The translations under genes and the position numbers were made by a program. From the NCBI GenBank assembly GCA_022113835.1, contig JAILWY010000013.1, forward strand, positions 16,602,001 to 16,666,000: a stretch of DNA of 64,000 nt, read 5' to 3'. This DNA comes from Atopsyche davidsoni. Its lineage: Eukaryota; Arthropoda; Insecta; Trichoptera; Hydrobiosidae. Positions 10,252-22,910 of this stretch are shown here, piece after piece. The first letter of the stretch is position 1, and each line of letters opens with the position of its first letter. The notes beneath the pieces are model-generated. The model was not told the DNA's origin. It worked only from the letters and a program-made list of their open reading frames with translations, and ran no database searches.

Positions 10252-13200
10252 ATAATGAATGAAATATTTTAGTAAAATTTTATGTAATTAATTTTATTTG
10301 TTGAAAATATTGAATAAAACTTTCCACAACTTGTTTGGAAAGTCCATTTTTCTATGTCAATTTATGTTTCTCAAAAGGAAAAATAAACCTCTTGTAGAAT
10401 AGGCTCAAAGGATAAGTTTACGGTGCCATTGATCTTCAGTATGGAAACAAATTTATAAAAATTGAAGATACATGTAGGTCTGCTTTATGTCGGTATCATT
10501 TTTCAGCCTCAGTGTTAAAACGTGTTTGTTTTGATGAAACCGTTTGTAAAATAGATAAACTACTACAACAGACAAGTACATAGAAAGTGATAACCTTGAA
10601 AAAAAATTTATGTAATTATACATAATTGACTTTAAGGGAGATAAAGAGTTTTATATCTGTGTGAAGCTGTTGACGATTTATCCATCAAAATATATCATAA
10701 ACTTTTTATATGTTCAAATATTTAAAAATTAATAACGAAAAAATCTGGGAAAATTTTATTAGTATTCAATTAAATACGAAGTTTAGAAACGTTTAAATAT
10801 TTGTATACGACTCTTATTGGTAGATTTAGTGTTGATACTAAGTGCAGATACAATGATAGTATACAGGTCAACAGTCAGAACTCAGATAAAGACAAATACA
10901 AATATATATATATATAGTGAAAACCTCACTTAAAACTCATTATTGATTACATAAAGTTTTATAGAATGAAATAACAAGTGAACTCAACAAAATAATTCGC
11001 AATATGCAGTATCTAAGATTTCATTTACTTTCATATATGATTATTATCAATTGCTTTCTTGGAGCAGTTTATGTTTTAAAAAAATGTCATCTACAAAGGC
11101 AAAAATAAAATAACACTCCTTCAGCATTATCATTTAGAGAAGTAATGGAGTAAGTTCGCATCTTTCGGATTAAAAATGTCAAATTTATAATTTCTTTTAA
11201 AAAATTAAAGATGTATATTTAATATAAAAATTAATTATTAAAGATGAATATTTGTTAATTAAAATAGAACTTGTTGTAGCATTCCAATATTCATAAAATC
11301 AAAATGGCACAAAAACACACCCGAAAGTGTCAAAGTTTAATATTCACGCTGTGGGCGCCGCGTCCGGTCCATTATCGCCGGCATTGTCCCGCGCTCTGCA
11401 GGGCTGCACGAGCTCCGTGCCAGCAGGACGTCAATTGGAAAATTTATATACTTATACTTATAATATACATTTATTGTTCCTTAGAAAATATTACTGTTTT
11501 CGTAGAAAAAATATTTTTCACTTTAAAAATAAATAAAATATTTCTGCTTAATGAAATTTCTGATATAAAAATATTCCAACTCAATAATTTTTGTCTAAAT
11601 AATATTATTCATCAAATAAATTAAAGTAAAAGATATGAACCAGCTGTCCTTAATTTAAAAAACCTATAAAGATACAAAAATAAACCGGATTCTGTTTACT
11701 TAACAAGTAATTATAGGGGAATTCTTAAAATTCGGATTTTACTGTTTAAATGTTTGAAAATACACTCAGATTGGCATTATATAATAGTTAAAAAAATATA
11801 AAAACAGAGTACAAAAGATAGAAAAATTGTAAATATCAGTAGTTAAAATAAAACACTTTAATCTCGCTTCATTTTCAATTTAAGAAGCTATAACAGCATT
11901 TCAAAATACAAATTCAAAGCAAGAAATGTTCCCAGCGGGCGGTGGCAACCCTGGCTGGGATTCGGACATCATTAATTTTAGCGTCACCGTGGATGGACCC
12001 TGTTTTTTATTTTGTCGTTTTCTCGAAAAGGATCGCATTACAGAACGGAAGAAAAGCCCTTCTAGTCGGCGCCGGGCGACTGTGGCCCCTGCGGACTGAC
12101 TCCAGACATGTCGCTTTCCCGCGAGGCTGTTCCTGAAATCAGTTAGATGCCTGGGCTAGTACCACTCGCTCTCAAATCATCGCGAGTCCCGGGAAACATT
12201 TGCATTGTTAACTCTTTCCATAAAACATACTTTTGCTAGTAAAAAGTGCTACCCTAGGTGAGGAGTAACCTACCTCTGAAAATAATAGTAAATAAAAGCC
12301 GATATATTTTAACAAAATAAATTTATAGTTTATAAAGAAATAGACCTCAAAATTCGAAAACACGGTCAAATAAATAGTATTTTAAAATATTTATAAAAAA
12401 TTAACATGTTATTTGGAAAGCTGTGTTCGTAAATGAAAATTAATCATTAATGCTCGACTTAAATGCTACAATTTTGCAAAAACTATGAAAGAAGGAATGT
12501 TTACAATTGAAATTTTTTGTGATATTGTGAATCACATCATAATTATAAGAGCGCCGGAAAATTATCAAAATTTTGCGTCATTATCAAATAACCAAAAAGT
12601 TTTGTATAAGCCACCAAGACTGCATGAAGCATTACTGTGAATGTATTTTTTATAATTCAAGTGTCTAATGCAGTTGTTTAAAAATATTGAAATGCCAAAA
12701 TTTTCCTTCTGCTATTTTTATGTATTCATAATGATTGGGAGGGTCAGCATGGTTTTTTTTATTGGGATGACCTAGTTAATATAAGCGGCTTGAGATGATG
12801 AAAAAATTGGCTCCCACATCAAAGTTTGCCTGGAGGCTAGTTCGGTTCGTTTCCCCACAGTTTTTTATCGAAGCATCTGTAGTTGGATGGGGGGGCGGAG
12901 GCTGAGCTGGGGTGAAGGGGGCGGGCGGGCACTAGTGTGAGTCCAACCGTCTCATTGGGCAGGCTGTAGTTAAACCGGAAAAATAAAAAGAACAAATATT
13001 TTATTTGGGAAAAAATGAAAAGCCTATGCCCGTTCTACAGTAAACCTCTAATTTTATGCAAAAATAATATAATATGGACACATACGAGTAGTTCGTATTA
13101 TAACGTGGTTCCAAATATCGTAAAATAAAGATGTAATGTTACGCGAGTTGCATTTTCTAGAGAATAATTACTTCTTAATAAAAATATTTATTTAATATTA

Positions 13201-16200
13201 ACAAATATAATATGAAAAATTTTTTAAAAACAAAGTTCAGGATAAAATTTTTTTATGGACGTTAAAAAAAAATTGTGTTTGAATATATTTTCTGGTATAT
13301 ATACGAATTGAAATTAAAAACTATAACGCATTTTCGTGAAAAATGGTGATCAATATCTCAAGCCTAAAAAAAGGCTTGTGAAAGTCTAAAAGCTTGCTAA
13401 TTTTATAAACCCTTCCTTCTATTGACGCCACCCTCGCGCACGTCACATGACTCGTCATTTTACCGGTTGTCATTTTATCACTTCCCATTCACGCGGTGTG
13501 ATGGATCCCAGCCGGCTGACTGCCGATGACGGCGCGTCACGGACCTACCCCCGGTATGACGGGGGTGGTCAGAAAATTGGCAGCTAGGGGATGATTGAAA
13601 ACCTTATGACCTTTCGCCGACGCCACCCGCAGAAGATTTTCCTTTATGGCTTAATATTTTATCTTTTTCGTGCGAATTTCCGCACGGTCCAACGGAGATA
13701 AGTTGGGTTTTTTGCGATGGAAGATTGAGTTGTGGGAAAGTGCTGGGTGCCGCATGTTATTTCTTTTGTGGGATTTTTTAATATTTTTTTATGATGCTGT
13801 GCGAAGATTTTTGTTGAAAATATATTGTAATTTGTTTTCTTCTGTTCATAAGAAACAGTATAAACTTCGCGAGATCGGAACGCGCGACGCCAGTAGCATT
13901 CGATGCAGAGTTAACTATTTGTAAATATATTCTTATTTTTTGTATTATGAGCAAAGGACATAAGTTCAGATATTTTAGTTAATGAAGTATAAAATGTGTG
14001 ATTTTATGGCTCTGGTTCAAAAGATATAAAACATTCATTGAATTATTTTTTTTATGATTAATATATTTATTGCTGAATTATATATCACACCAGGGTCCGT
14101 ATAAAATAAAATATATTTCTTTTCCATGCAACCTCGTAGATAAGAAGGTCGAACGCCACGTTTGTCATTTTTTCTTTGGTCGATCTTATGAAAGATACAA
14201 AGCCTCCGAAGTAACGGAGTGCCATGGAATAGTATACACTTTGAAGATTACTCCCTTTTTTCTTCTTTCTTTCACAAAAGTTTTCAATCAGTTCAACCTT
14301 TTATTTTTCACTCTGAAAACATTTTACAGATAGTGATGTAGGAAAGTAGAACAAACATTTTTTATATCTTAAGAAGTTTTTATCTAATTTTTGCTCCGTG
14401 AAATTGAAGTATATCGTGAAAAAAACCACTGAAATTAAAGATGCAATGCTAATTTTTAGTTGTTTTTATGTTCATTGTAATATTTTTGACTTTCTTGTAG
14501 TCCGAGTTGAGTAACATTACAGCTTTTTTTGATTGTTCTAAAGTTCTTAAAAAAAATTGAATATGAACATTAAATTGTAAGTGATATGTCTCACACAAAT
14601 TTCACACATTACTTACTATACATATCAAAACATTCTTTAAATATTCAAATGATCCTGTTTTGTGAAATGTACTTTTTTTATTTAAAACTCTTTTATTTTC
14701 CATCTAAAAGCTTAAATTTTTAAAATAATAATAAAAATAAATGTTGTTCTATTGTTTATTTGAATCGATTAGGTATGATTTGAACAATACAAAGGATTTC
14801 TTGAGATTGTTTCTTGTATTTAATATGTGAAATCAATTTTATTTCTCACATTGTAAATAAAATAATTATAGTTTAAAGCTCTCAAACTTCAGATGCAAGA
14901 GAAGAAATACAATTGCTTGTAAATTCAAGTATCAATAAACGAAGCGAGGGTAATGAAGTAGTGTTCGCGGCTCCGCGCCCGCCTGGAGGCCGAGAAGTAT
15001 GCCGCGGTCGCTGGCACACTTCCACGCCGGGTGCAGAGCATAAACCTCCTTACAGCCTTCTGTTTACTTCTCAAATCTCCATAACGGTAACATAAATTCG
15101 CCGTTCTTGGTCCATTTGCGGCCGTTTGTATAATATTTGATAATTTATGTCATTAAAACGAGATGTGGAGATAGTTTAAATGAAACCCTCTAAATAATGA
15201 CCAGATGTTAGTCTCGGGCCGGCTTCTCGCAAACACTGCCGCAGCGTCATTACGAGTTGAATTTCAAGCAAAACAAAAGTCTTTTTATAGAATTCGTTTA
15301 ATTTGACATAAAATCTGACAATTTATTTGACCTTCCTTGTCGGAAAGTTTCAAATTTAACGAACGACCTTTCACGATTTTCTCCAAAGTTTGCGACAATA
15401 ATGTCAAAGTTTTCACTAAATCATAATTAAAATCAAATAAATTATTTCAGTATCATGTTGTTTCAGAGATTAAAAGTATTAAAATAAACACTTTTGTTTC
15501 TTTCGCTTTGTTACCGAAATTATAATTAGAAAGCTACAAAGCACTCGCGCGAACGATTCTCTGAACCGCTTTCAAACACAGAAGCCTGGATTTTAATCCC
15601 GGTTCCCCGAGAGATGCGATCTTTCAGTGAGTTCGCAACACACGCGGGGATAAATATATATATTATTAATATACAATGGTAATTGTGATGAATGATACGG
15701 ATAAGGAAAAGAGTTCAATGTAGAAACATAATTTTGGGAAGAGAAGTTATGACTAGAAAAAGTTTTCAATTTTTCGTATAGTTTCAGTCTCACTTGCATC
15801 TGCTGGAACGTGTACGAAGCTCTTCTTGGAAGCAGCGAGGGCACGTCTTCACTCGCATCTGCGTTTAATAGGGCCGTTCGAAACTTCTCTGAATTCAAGA
15901 GTTTTTTTGTAAAACATTTGTATTCGGAACTTCCCAGCGGAATATTCGCCGAACGCTTTTTAGAAATTCACACTCAGAACCGCATGTTCCCTTTTCCTAG
16001 TAGTTTAAAGTATTCCTGCTGCGAGCGGCAAAAACAGCGCCTCCGGTATCGGCCGTGCTCACCTAACAGTGAAATCAACCCTCGTCTTATGTTTTATGTG
16101 CCTCCCCTAAAGTATAAACGATTCGGATGTCAAAACAAATAACCGGGAAATTCTGAAAGTGTATAATGCGAATTGGGGAAATAAATAGACAGAAAAAAGT

Positions 16201-16348
16201 GACTCAACTTTTAACGAAGTTAAATTCTACGTCAATATCAAATTGGAAGCCTTTTATTTTTTTGTCTGATGATATTTTTTTATCGACATAATGTTTGTTT
16301 GCTATTTATTTTATTTTCATATTATTAGTGTAAGTTTTTAAAATTGAA
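10252..16348. other. Long AT-rich non-coding stretch with GC-rich islands
   Basis: Six kilobases with no supported gene. It contains a short (AT)n run at 10902-10916 and GC-rich islands at about 11345-11430, 11935-12195, 12825-12965, 13425-13640 and 14940-15060. The longest open frames (for example 15810-16142, 110 codons) have no recognised domain or coding character. No transposon termini were recognised. Confidence 0.5.
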
Positions 16349-16560
16349 CCTACCGACATTACACAAATTGACTCCAGATGGTAGGTAAGTACAGATCACA
16401 CATGTACTTTCGAAAATAAAAAATAAAACGAGATCTGAAATCCAACTGAGTATGCATAGTTTAGGAAAAGGCATACAATTTAGAAGCGATGTGATTACGT
16501 TTAAATATGTTAAAGTCATATCAATATCTAAAAAGAGGTCAAAATGATCCCTCTGGTAGG
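16349..16560. repeat. piggyBac-like MITE, copy 1 (imperfect terminal repeats)
   Basis: The right end reads AGAGGTCAAAATGATCCCTC then TGGTAGG, followed by TTAA (16561-16564). The left end reads CCTACCGACATTACACAAAT, continuing TTGAC, and is preceded by TGAA, one base from TTAA. The inverted ends share CCTACC and the TTTTGAC/ATTGAC block. A second copy with the same right end lies at 33851-33959. TTAA flanks with a GGTCAAAATGACC-type subterminal block suggest a piggyBac-related non-autonomous element; the arms are diverged, so this is tentative. Confidence 0.5.
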
Positions 16561-17022
16561 TTAAGTGTTAAACAACTCATATAAATAACTAGATATAATT
16601 GTTTTAAAATTATAACTCGAATGATAATTCTCTACAAGCAAAAGTGATAATAATGTTTTATAAAAAAAATGTGTGCTGACGAATGCCTCGTGACTTTTTG
16701 TATATTTTTAACAAAATTTAACCAAGTTCTATTTAGAATACGGAAACAAAATATTTCAAAGATTATAATGATAACTTCTCTTAATTCTTTCTGGCAATGT
16801 GAATCTCGATCACAAAAAATGTTAATATTAATTAATTTTATATTCACAATGCTTAGCAAAAAAATATATAAAATAACTTTTGGAAAATCTATATTTATTT
16901 ATAAAATGTTTGAACTTGAATTGAAAAAATAATATAGAAAAACTAATTTTATTAAAAAACCCAATTCATTTTACTCAGTTTATTGATTTGTCGGTCAGAG
17001 CTCTATAGTAATTAAAAAAAAT
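16561..17022. other. AT-rich non-coding spacer
   Basis: Nothing recognised apart from short chance open frames on both strands. Confidence 0.55.
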
Positions 17023-17145
17023 TTTTTTGATAGAAAGTACTTATTGGAAAAAAATAAAAAATAATACATTTGTCGTTATTCCACATGTTTAAATTTTATC
17101 GGTGACCGGTTTCGGCCACCTTTCACGTTGGCATTATCAATCATT
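17023..17145. repeat. Palindromic hairpin repeat, copy 4 (left half)
   Basis: Outer arm TTGATAGAAAGTACTTATTG (17028-17047), middle arm ending TTATTCCACATGTTTAAA, and core GGTGACCGGTTTCGGCCACC, continuing TTTCACGTTGGCATTATCAA (17101-17140). The opposite half is missing, so this is a half-palindrome. Confidence 0.75.
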
Positions 17146-17432
17146 ATTATATAGTAATCTCAATGTTTAATTCGTGCGCAAAAAAATAATGTGTACCCCT
17201 TGGTACATTAACGGGCGAGCCCCTTGCGCGGGTTGTATCAGATTTGGAAGGAAAAACGGCGGCCTCTCTTATCTTCAGCGGCGGGTGCGCCATTACATCG
17301 GCCTATTTAATAAAAAAAGTTCAACTATCCCGCCCCCAACCCTCGCGGTTTTTGCAGCTTAATAAAATTACTCTACCTAGTACAGCATCCTTGGACTGGA
17401 GTTATTAGAGCTAATAATATTTTTAATGTTTA
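17146..17432. other. Short non-coding spacer with GC-rich patch
   Basis: GC-rich island at about 17205-17345. It ends at the TA target (17431-17432) of the mariner insertion. Confidence 0.5.
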
Positions 17433-18702
17433 CCAGGTGTACTCCTAATTAATTTCCGGTTTTTTTCGATAGATGGTGTTCTGTATTTTGCTTTGCTGTT
17501 GGTAGCACTTATATGTCATTTTGTTAAGTAGTTATCGAGTGTCTAAACGGCGTTGACGTTTTCCTAAAAAATTCTTTTAGAAAGTTTTTATTGCGTGTCA
17601 AAGATGTCTGCATTCGTACCGAATTTTGAACATATGCGCCATGCATTGGTTTTCATGGAAAAAAGTGTCCGAGAGCCACCGTGCGCTTGTGGAAGTTTAT
17701 GGCAATCATGCTTTAACACTTCGAACATGTGAAACGTGGTTTCGACAATTCAGAAATGGAGATTTCGACCTGAACGACGTCGCATGCTCCGGAAAGCGAA
17801 AATCGTTTGATGACGTCGAATTGCAAGCGTATTGGATGAAGACGATACGCAAACGCAACGACAGCTTGCAGAAGCGCTGGGAGTTCAACAGCAAGCAATC
17901 TCCAAACGTCTGCGAGCCATGGGGAAAATTCAGAAGTGCGGAAAGGGGGTGTCGCATGAACTGACCGAGAGACAAATGGAAAATCAAAAAGTGACATGTG
18001 AAATGCTGCTTCAACGATACAAAAGAAAGTCTTTTCTGCATCGTATTGTTCCTGGCGATGAAAAATGGATTTTTTTAGAGAACCCTAACAAAAAATCGTG
18101 GGTGAGTCCAGGTGAAGCATCGACATCGACGGCACGGCCAAATCGTTTCAGTCGGAAGGCCATGCTGTGTGTGTGGTGGGACCACACCGGTGTTATCTAC
18201 TTTGAACTGCTGAAACCTGGTGAAACTGCGAACGCCGTTCGCTACGAACAACAAATCAAAGATTTGAGCCGAGCAATTGCGGAAAACCGACCAGAATATA
18301 AAGAAAGACAGAAGCAGGTGATTTTGCTCCATGACAATGCACCATCGCATAAGTCGAAACACGTTCGCGACACGCTGGAACAACTCCAGTGGGAAATGTT
18401 TGATCATGCGGCTTACTCACCAGACTTGGCCCCATCGGACTACTACCTCTTTGCTTCGCTGGGCCACGCACTTTCTGAGCAGCGCTTCGATTCTTATGAA
18501 AATTTTCGAAATTGGCTCACCGAGTGGTTCACCACCAAAGACAGTCAATTCTATTGGCGTGGTATCCACAAATTACCGGAAAAGTGGAAAAAATATATAG
18601 AAAACGATGGAAAATATTTTGAATAAAATATCTTTAACACTTCTCTTGCAATATTGTGTTTTATTTACAAAAAAACCGGAAATTAATTACAAGTACACCT
18701 GG
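17433..18702 (+). mobile_element. mariner transposon, 1270 bp, both ends present
   Basis: Terminal inverted repeats begin CCAGGTGTACTCCTAATTAA at 17433 and, inverted, CCAGGTGTACTTGTAATTAA ending at 18702. The arms match over 34 bp with two mismatches. TA flanks both ends (17431-17432 and 18703-18704). The size matches a full-length mariner. The interior holds a D,D34D transposase reading frame broken only by two frameshifts near its N terminus, so the insertion looks relatively young compared with the other transposons in this window. Confidence 0.96.
17604..18626 (+). pseudogene. mariner transposase, two frameshifts
   Basis: Mariner transposase, the nuclear D,D34D recombinase that excises and inserts its element at TA. 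The ATG at 17604 begins MSAFVPNFEHMRHALVF. A frameshift near 17650-17660 moves to the frame of ESHRALVEVYGNHALTLRTC, covering the first helix-turn-helix, and a second near 17828-17832 moves to the frame of LDEDDTQTQRQLAEALGVQ, the second helix-turn-helix. From there 264 codons are open to the stop at 18624-18626. Catalytic Asp residues are in GDEKWIF, LLHDNAPSH and YSPDLAPSDYYLF, with exactly 34 residues between the last two. The C terminus reads KLPEKWKKYIENDGKYFE, typical of the family. All catalytic residues are intact, but the split reading frame should prevent production of the full protein. Confidence 0.95.
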
Positions 18703-21700
18703 TACATAGAAAACAAGTAGACTTTTACATCCACAGTTGTTCTTCCAAAAAACACATTAAAAACAATACACGTACAAATACAATTAATTTAAAACATAGA
18801 CAGAGCAAAAACATTATTTATTAATACGCTGTTCAATTAAAAAAAAAACTCATTTTAAAGGTGTTTTTTATCTAAACTCCCGTCACTTACGAGTTTTAAA
18901 CACCTTCAGAGACAGATCCTACTCTCAGCTATAAATCTAGAACTCCCGGAAGAAGCGCAAGTCTCCGTGTCCACGTAAAGCGGCTCATTTGCCAATAATT
19001 AGTGCCACGAATATCGTGAAAGGGAGCTGAAAAAATTATACTTGTTAATGAGAAGGCGAAGAGGAGTCCCGGATGTCTCGCGCGGTCCCTCGTCTTACGG
19101 ACGATGCAAATTTCACGACAGCAATATGCAAATATCCCGCGCGCTAAACGTCCCCAACAGCTGGCGAATGGCCAATTTAAAATGTTGAATATATTTTAAT
19201 AAATTTGGCATATTACACTATCGGCAAGAGGGAGTGGACACTGTTGCTTTAACGAGGCTCGCGGGCAGGCGCAGCCCTCGCGGGGGCAATGTTCGTTCCT
19301 AGATCGTATTTATAATATTTATTATATAAGTATTTTGAATCATATTTAATTGTAAAAAAATAACAGTCTCTTGATCAAAGTGTAAAGTATTAAAAAATCT
19401 TACAATTGTAATAAAATATCAGTAGATAATGTCAACATAAGAAAGTATTTTAGGTTTTATTTTTAGACTAAATTCAGCAAAAAATTGTTAAATTTATAAT
19501 GCTACAAATAATGTATGTATGGAAAAAATTACCAATTTGCTTAAAATATCAATGCCAATGCACTTAAACCGATATTTTTTTTTTATATATTTTTAAATTT
19601 AACAGGTTTTTTAAATTTTTGTCTTAGTTTGGCTGAAAACTTTAAAGGCAAGAAAAATTTTCCTATCTGATTTACTTAAAAAAAATATTTTATAGAGCGC
19701 CTACAGTTGAGACGACACTCGGTGTGTAATCCCCAACCTTCCTTCATGGTCAAGGTGATGCAATATGTGGGGTGATTTTGTCCGAAGGGTTGAACGAAGT
19801 TGTTTTTGGAAACTTGATAAAGTGGGCGCGTTTAAATCAATGGCTCGCCATTAGCAATCATAGTCCTACAGTGTGTGCGAGGGAGAAACGATACTCTCTT
19901 GAAATTTCTCGCACATTTTTACATTATTAACTTTATTTAGCAATAAGCATTAATAACATACAAATATACTTAAATTAAAATACAATGGTACACCTCTTTC
20001 TTAATATGAAAACAATATCATTCATAATTTTTATTTGTTTGGTTATTGTTTATTCCGTCCTTATTGCAAAAGCTCTAAGCAGGTGGGTGTTTTACGGACT
20101 TTGTTCATTGTAGATAAACTACCAATTTTTCATTATTTTTTTTTTTGTGCTAATAGTATTAACTAAAAAACTTTTTTCTTTTTATATATTAATACGTATA
20201 TATATATATTCTTTAATGCACAGAATATAATACAAATAATGTATTTATGTGAATATTCAGGTATCGTTGTTTCTGATAGTAAAAAAAGAGTTTTATACTT
20301 GATACATTCGTAAAAAACTGCTGAATGTAATTTTATTTGAGATCAATACGCAAACACGTGAATTCCCACATTTCGACACAGAAAATAATTAATTCTAGTC
20401 GTTCAAAATTCTGGCAAGGTAACACCTAGCGGCCGGGGTTCGCCATTAACACAAATTTATTACTTCTTTGTCTAACACCTCGCAGTCAGTCATTATCATA
20501 TTCATTCGGCCAATTTCCTCAAAAATGATAGTTTTCCTCCGGCGAGGGGTTCCGGTACTCTGGCGGAGAAGGCGCGGGTGAAATATAAATAAATTATTCC
20601 AGCACGTTAATCTTACACGGGAATAAATCTGATTACATTTATGGGATTTATTAAAAAACACATTCAGTTCTAAAATTATGTTTTTATTCCATGAAGTATG
20701 CAACAAACCAGATTTTTAGTCAATTAATTGAGGTTTCATATCATTATTGTAACCTTATATACTCGAGTAGATATCTTTTGAAACTTTGCAAGAATTTTTT
20801 AATAAAAATTTGCTAATTTATGATTTAAAAATGATTTGTTGTGACATTACCACATAATATTAAAATGGGGATATTATAAAAACTATGAACATAAGCAAAT
20901 TTTCTTCTCCGTAACAAACATACATATATGATTTTCAAAATTGTTGAAAGATAAAAATATCTTTGAACCTTTTAAATAATGATTTAAAAATACCTTAAAT
21001 GTTTCCAAATAAATTAATGTACATAATTTATTTTTGCATGTCATATGGCAGTTTCATTATTAATTAAACAAACAAAATGGTGAAAACTTATTAAAAAATA
21101 TCAGTTTTTAAAATCTATGAATGAAATACAATGAAATATTTTTACCAGATAAGAATGTTTCTGAGATAAAGGTTTTGACAGGGGTAAAACTACTCTTTAA
21201 AAATAAGTCTCCAAAAACACTCTCGGCGAATAATATTTGAAAATATCATACAAAATCTGTAATAGATTCAATCTTCTTCGAAGGCTTCTTTTGAGGTAGC
21301 GTTACAACAAGTAGTCGAGAATCTTCCCTGTGTCGGACATCGGCGTGACTTAGTGCGCGGTAAGGTCTTAAATCAAAAGCCTTCGCTTCGCCCCCTTGAC
21401 GGCTAATGGCCTGAAGAGGGGAGTATTTCATAATCTTAGGGGTTGTGAGCCTTCTGTTCAACCTTTTTGGGAAGAATTGTTATTGAGATTCTATTTGCTG
21501 GAAATTTTTGTTTATTGAGAGAAATTGCATTAAAGTCTATCTGGAAACATCATATATTGTATACTCGTTAATATTCACATTTATGCAAAATTAAAAAAAT
21601 AATAATAATTTGTACCAGTTATTTCTTATGAACTCATATTATAATTCTAACCGCATAAGCAAATGTTGTGCAAATATATTTAAATTTTATTATTTACTAT

Positions 21701-22740
21701 TAGAAAAAAAACATATCTTTAAATGTGATGTTCAACTTGTCAGTATTGCATTTGGGCGAGATCCTTAATCATAAATAGTAAATTTTTGACATCATGTAAA
21801 TGTTTTTATATACAATTTCCATAACGTATCACAAAAAAAACAGGTGATAACGATACTTAATGGAATATAAAATTGAATAAAACTGCTATTTTTAAAAAAA
21901 CATAAAACTCAGTAAAACTAAAGCAGAAAATTAATTCGGATTGCTTGGATAGGGTCCGTACTAAAATATCAAATTAAAAACAGGCTGTGATTTTTTTAAA
22001 TTCTTCTAAGAACCTTATTTTATTGTACTAATAACTTATACACCGGATGCAAAATTGTGAAATATTTCTCAAAAAGTTTTCATTCACTTTTTACTGCTAG
22101 GCTATAACAATGCCCGTCTCGCCATCTTGAAAAAGTATAAGAGTAAGAGAGAGCAAGAAAAATAGAAGAGATCCTAAAATTTCAAAACTTTTAATGTTCG
22201 AAACTTTTCAAGGTTTTGGTATAGAAAGCTTAAAATTTTCGAGATTATGGAAATACGCCTAATGAAACTGCCCTCTTTTGAATTCATATTTATTCGCCTT
22301 TCCGCAATTTTTATCTTAATTAACAAACGAGTCTTTGTAATAACTATGTTAATTTTTTGATGAATATTTCAATTTGTTTTATTACAAAAAAGCGTAAAAT
22401 TCTTCTGACAGAACCCAAAAAAATAATATTTTATGTCACGACTCATGGTATATTGTTGTATGATGTGATTAAAATCTAATTATCCAAATGTTTATTCGGA
22501 CATAAAATACATCAATCTCACGAATTTCACAGACATAAGTTTGTAATTTGCATTATTTTCTCAATCAAAATAAGGTTTTATATCTAAAATTTAACGTAAA
22601 GGATAAAGTTTTTTGAATTTTCATTTTACTCAGTAGCGACACTGGAATCTTTGGAAGTGCGGCCTTTAAGTGCTCAGACGATTGGGAGTGAATTTCATTT
22701 AATAGTTTCGATAAAATGTGAGTGATTTTTCGACATTTTT
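18703..22740. other. Non-coding stretch with a large GC-rich island
   Basis: The main feature is a GC-rich block at about 18940-19295. Inside it two octamer sequences ATGCAAAT occur at 19104-19111 and 19126-19133, 22 bp apart start to start. A second small island lies at about 20510-20580. Open frames such as 20446-20706 and 21246-21461 carry no known domain. No gene is supported. Confidence 0.5.
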
Positions 22741-22910
22741 TTTTCAATTTAATTTTTTTTTATTGGTGACCAGTTTCCTCATTATCAAACAGTTTGATAA
22801 TGCCAACGTGAAAGGTTGGTGAAACCGGTCACCATAAAAAAAAATTACATGTTGAAAATTACTCAAGTATTAAAATGGAATTCCACCTAGTACTCTTTGT
22901 CAAAAATATT
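22741..22910. repeat. Palindromic hairpin repeat, copy 5 (both core arms)
   Basis: Left core arm ATTGGTGACCAGTTTC with CATTATCAAAC (22762-22790) faces right arm GTTTGATAATGCCAACGTGA, then AAGGTTGGTGAAACCGGTCA (22792-22831). It continues into the outer arm AAAATGGAATTCCACCTAGT and ACTCTTTGTCAAAAATATT, ending at about 22910. This is one of the clearest views of the inverted structure. Confidence 0.85.
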
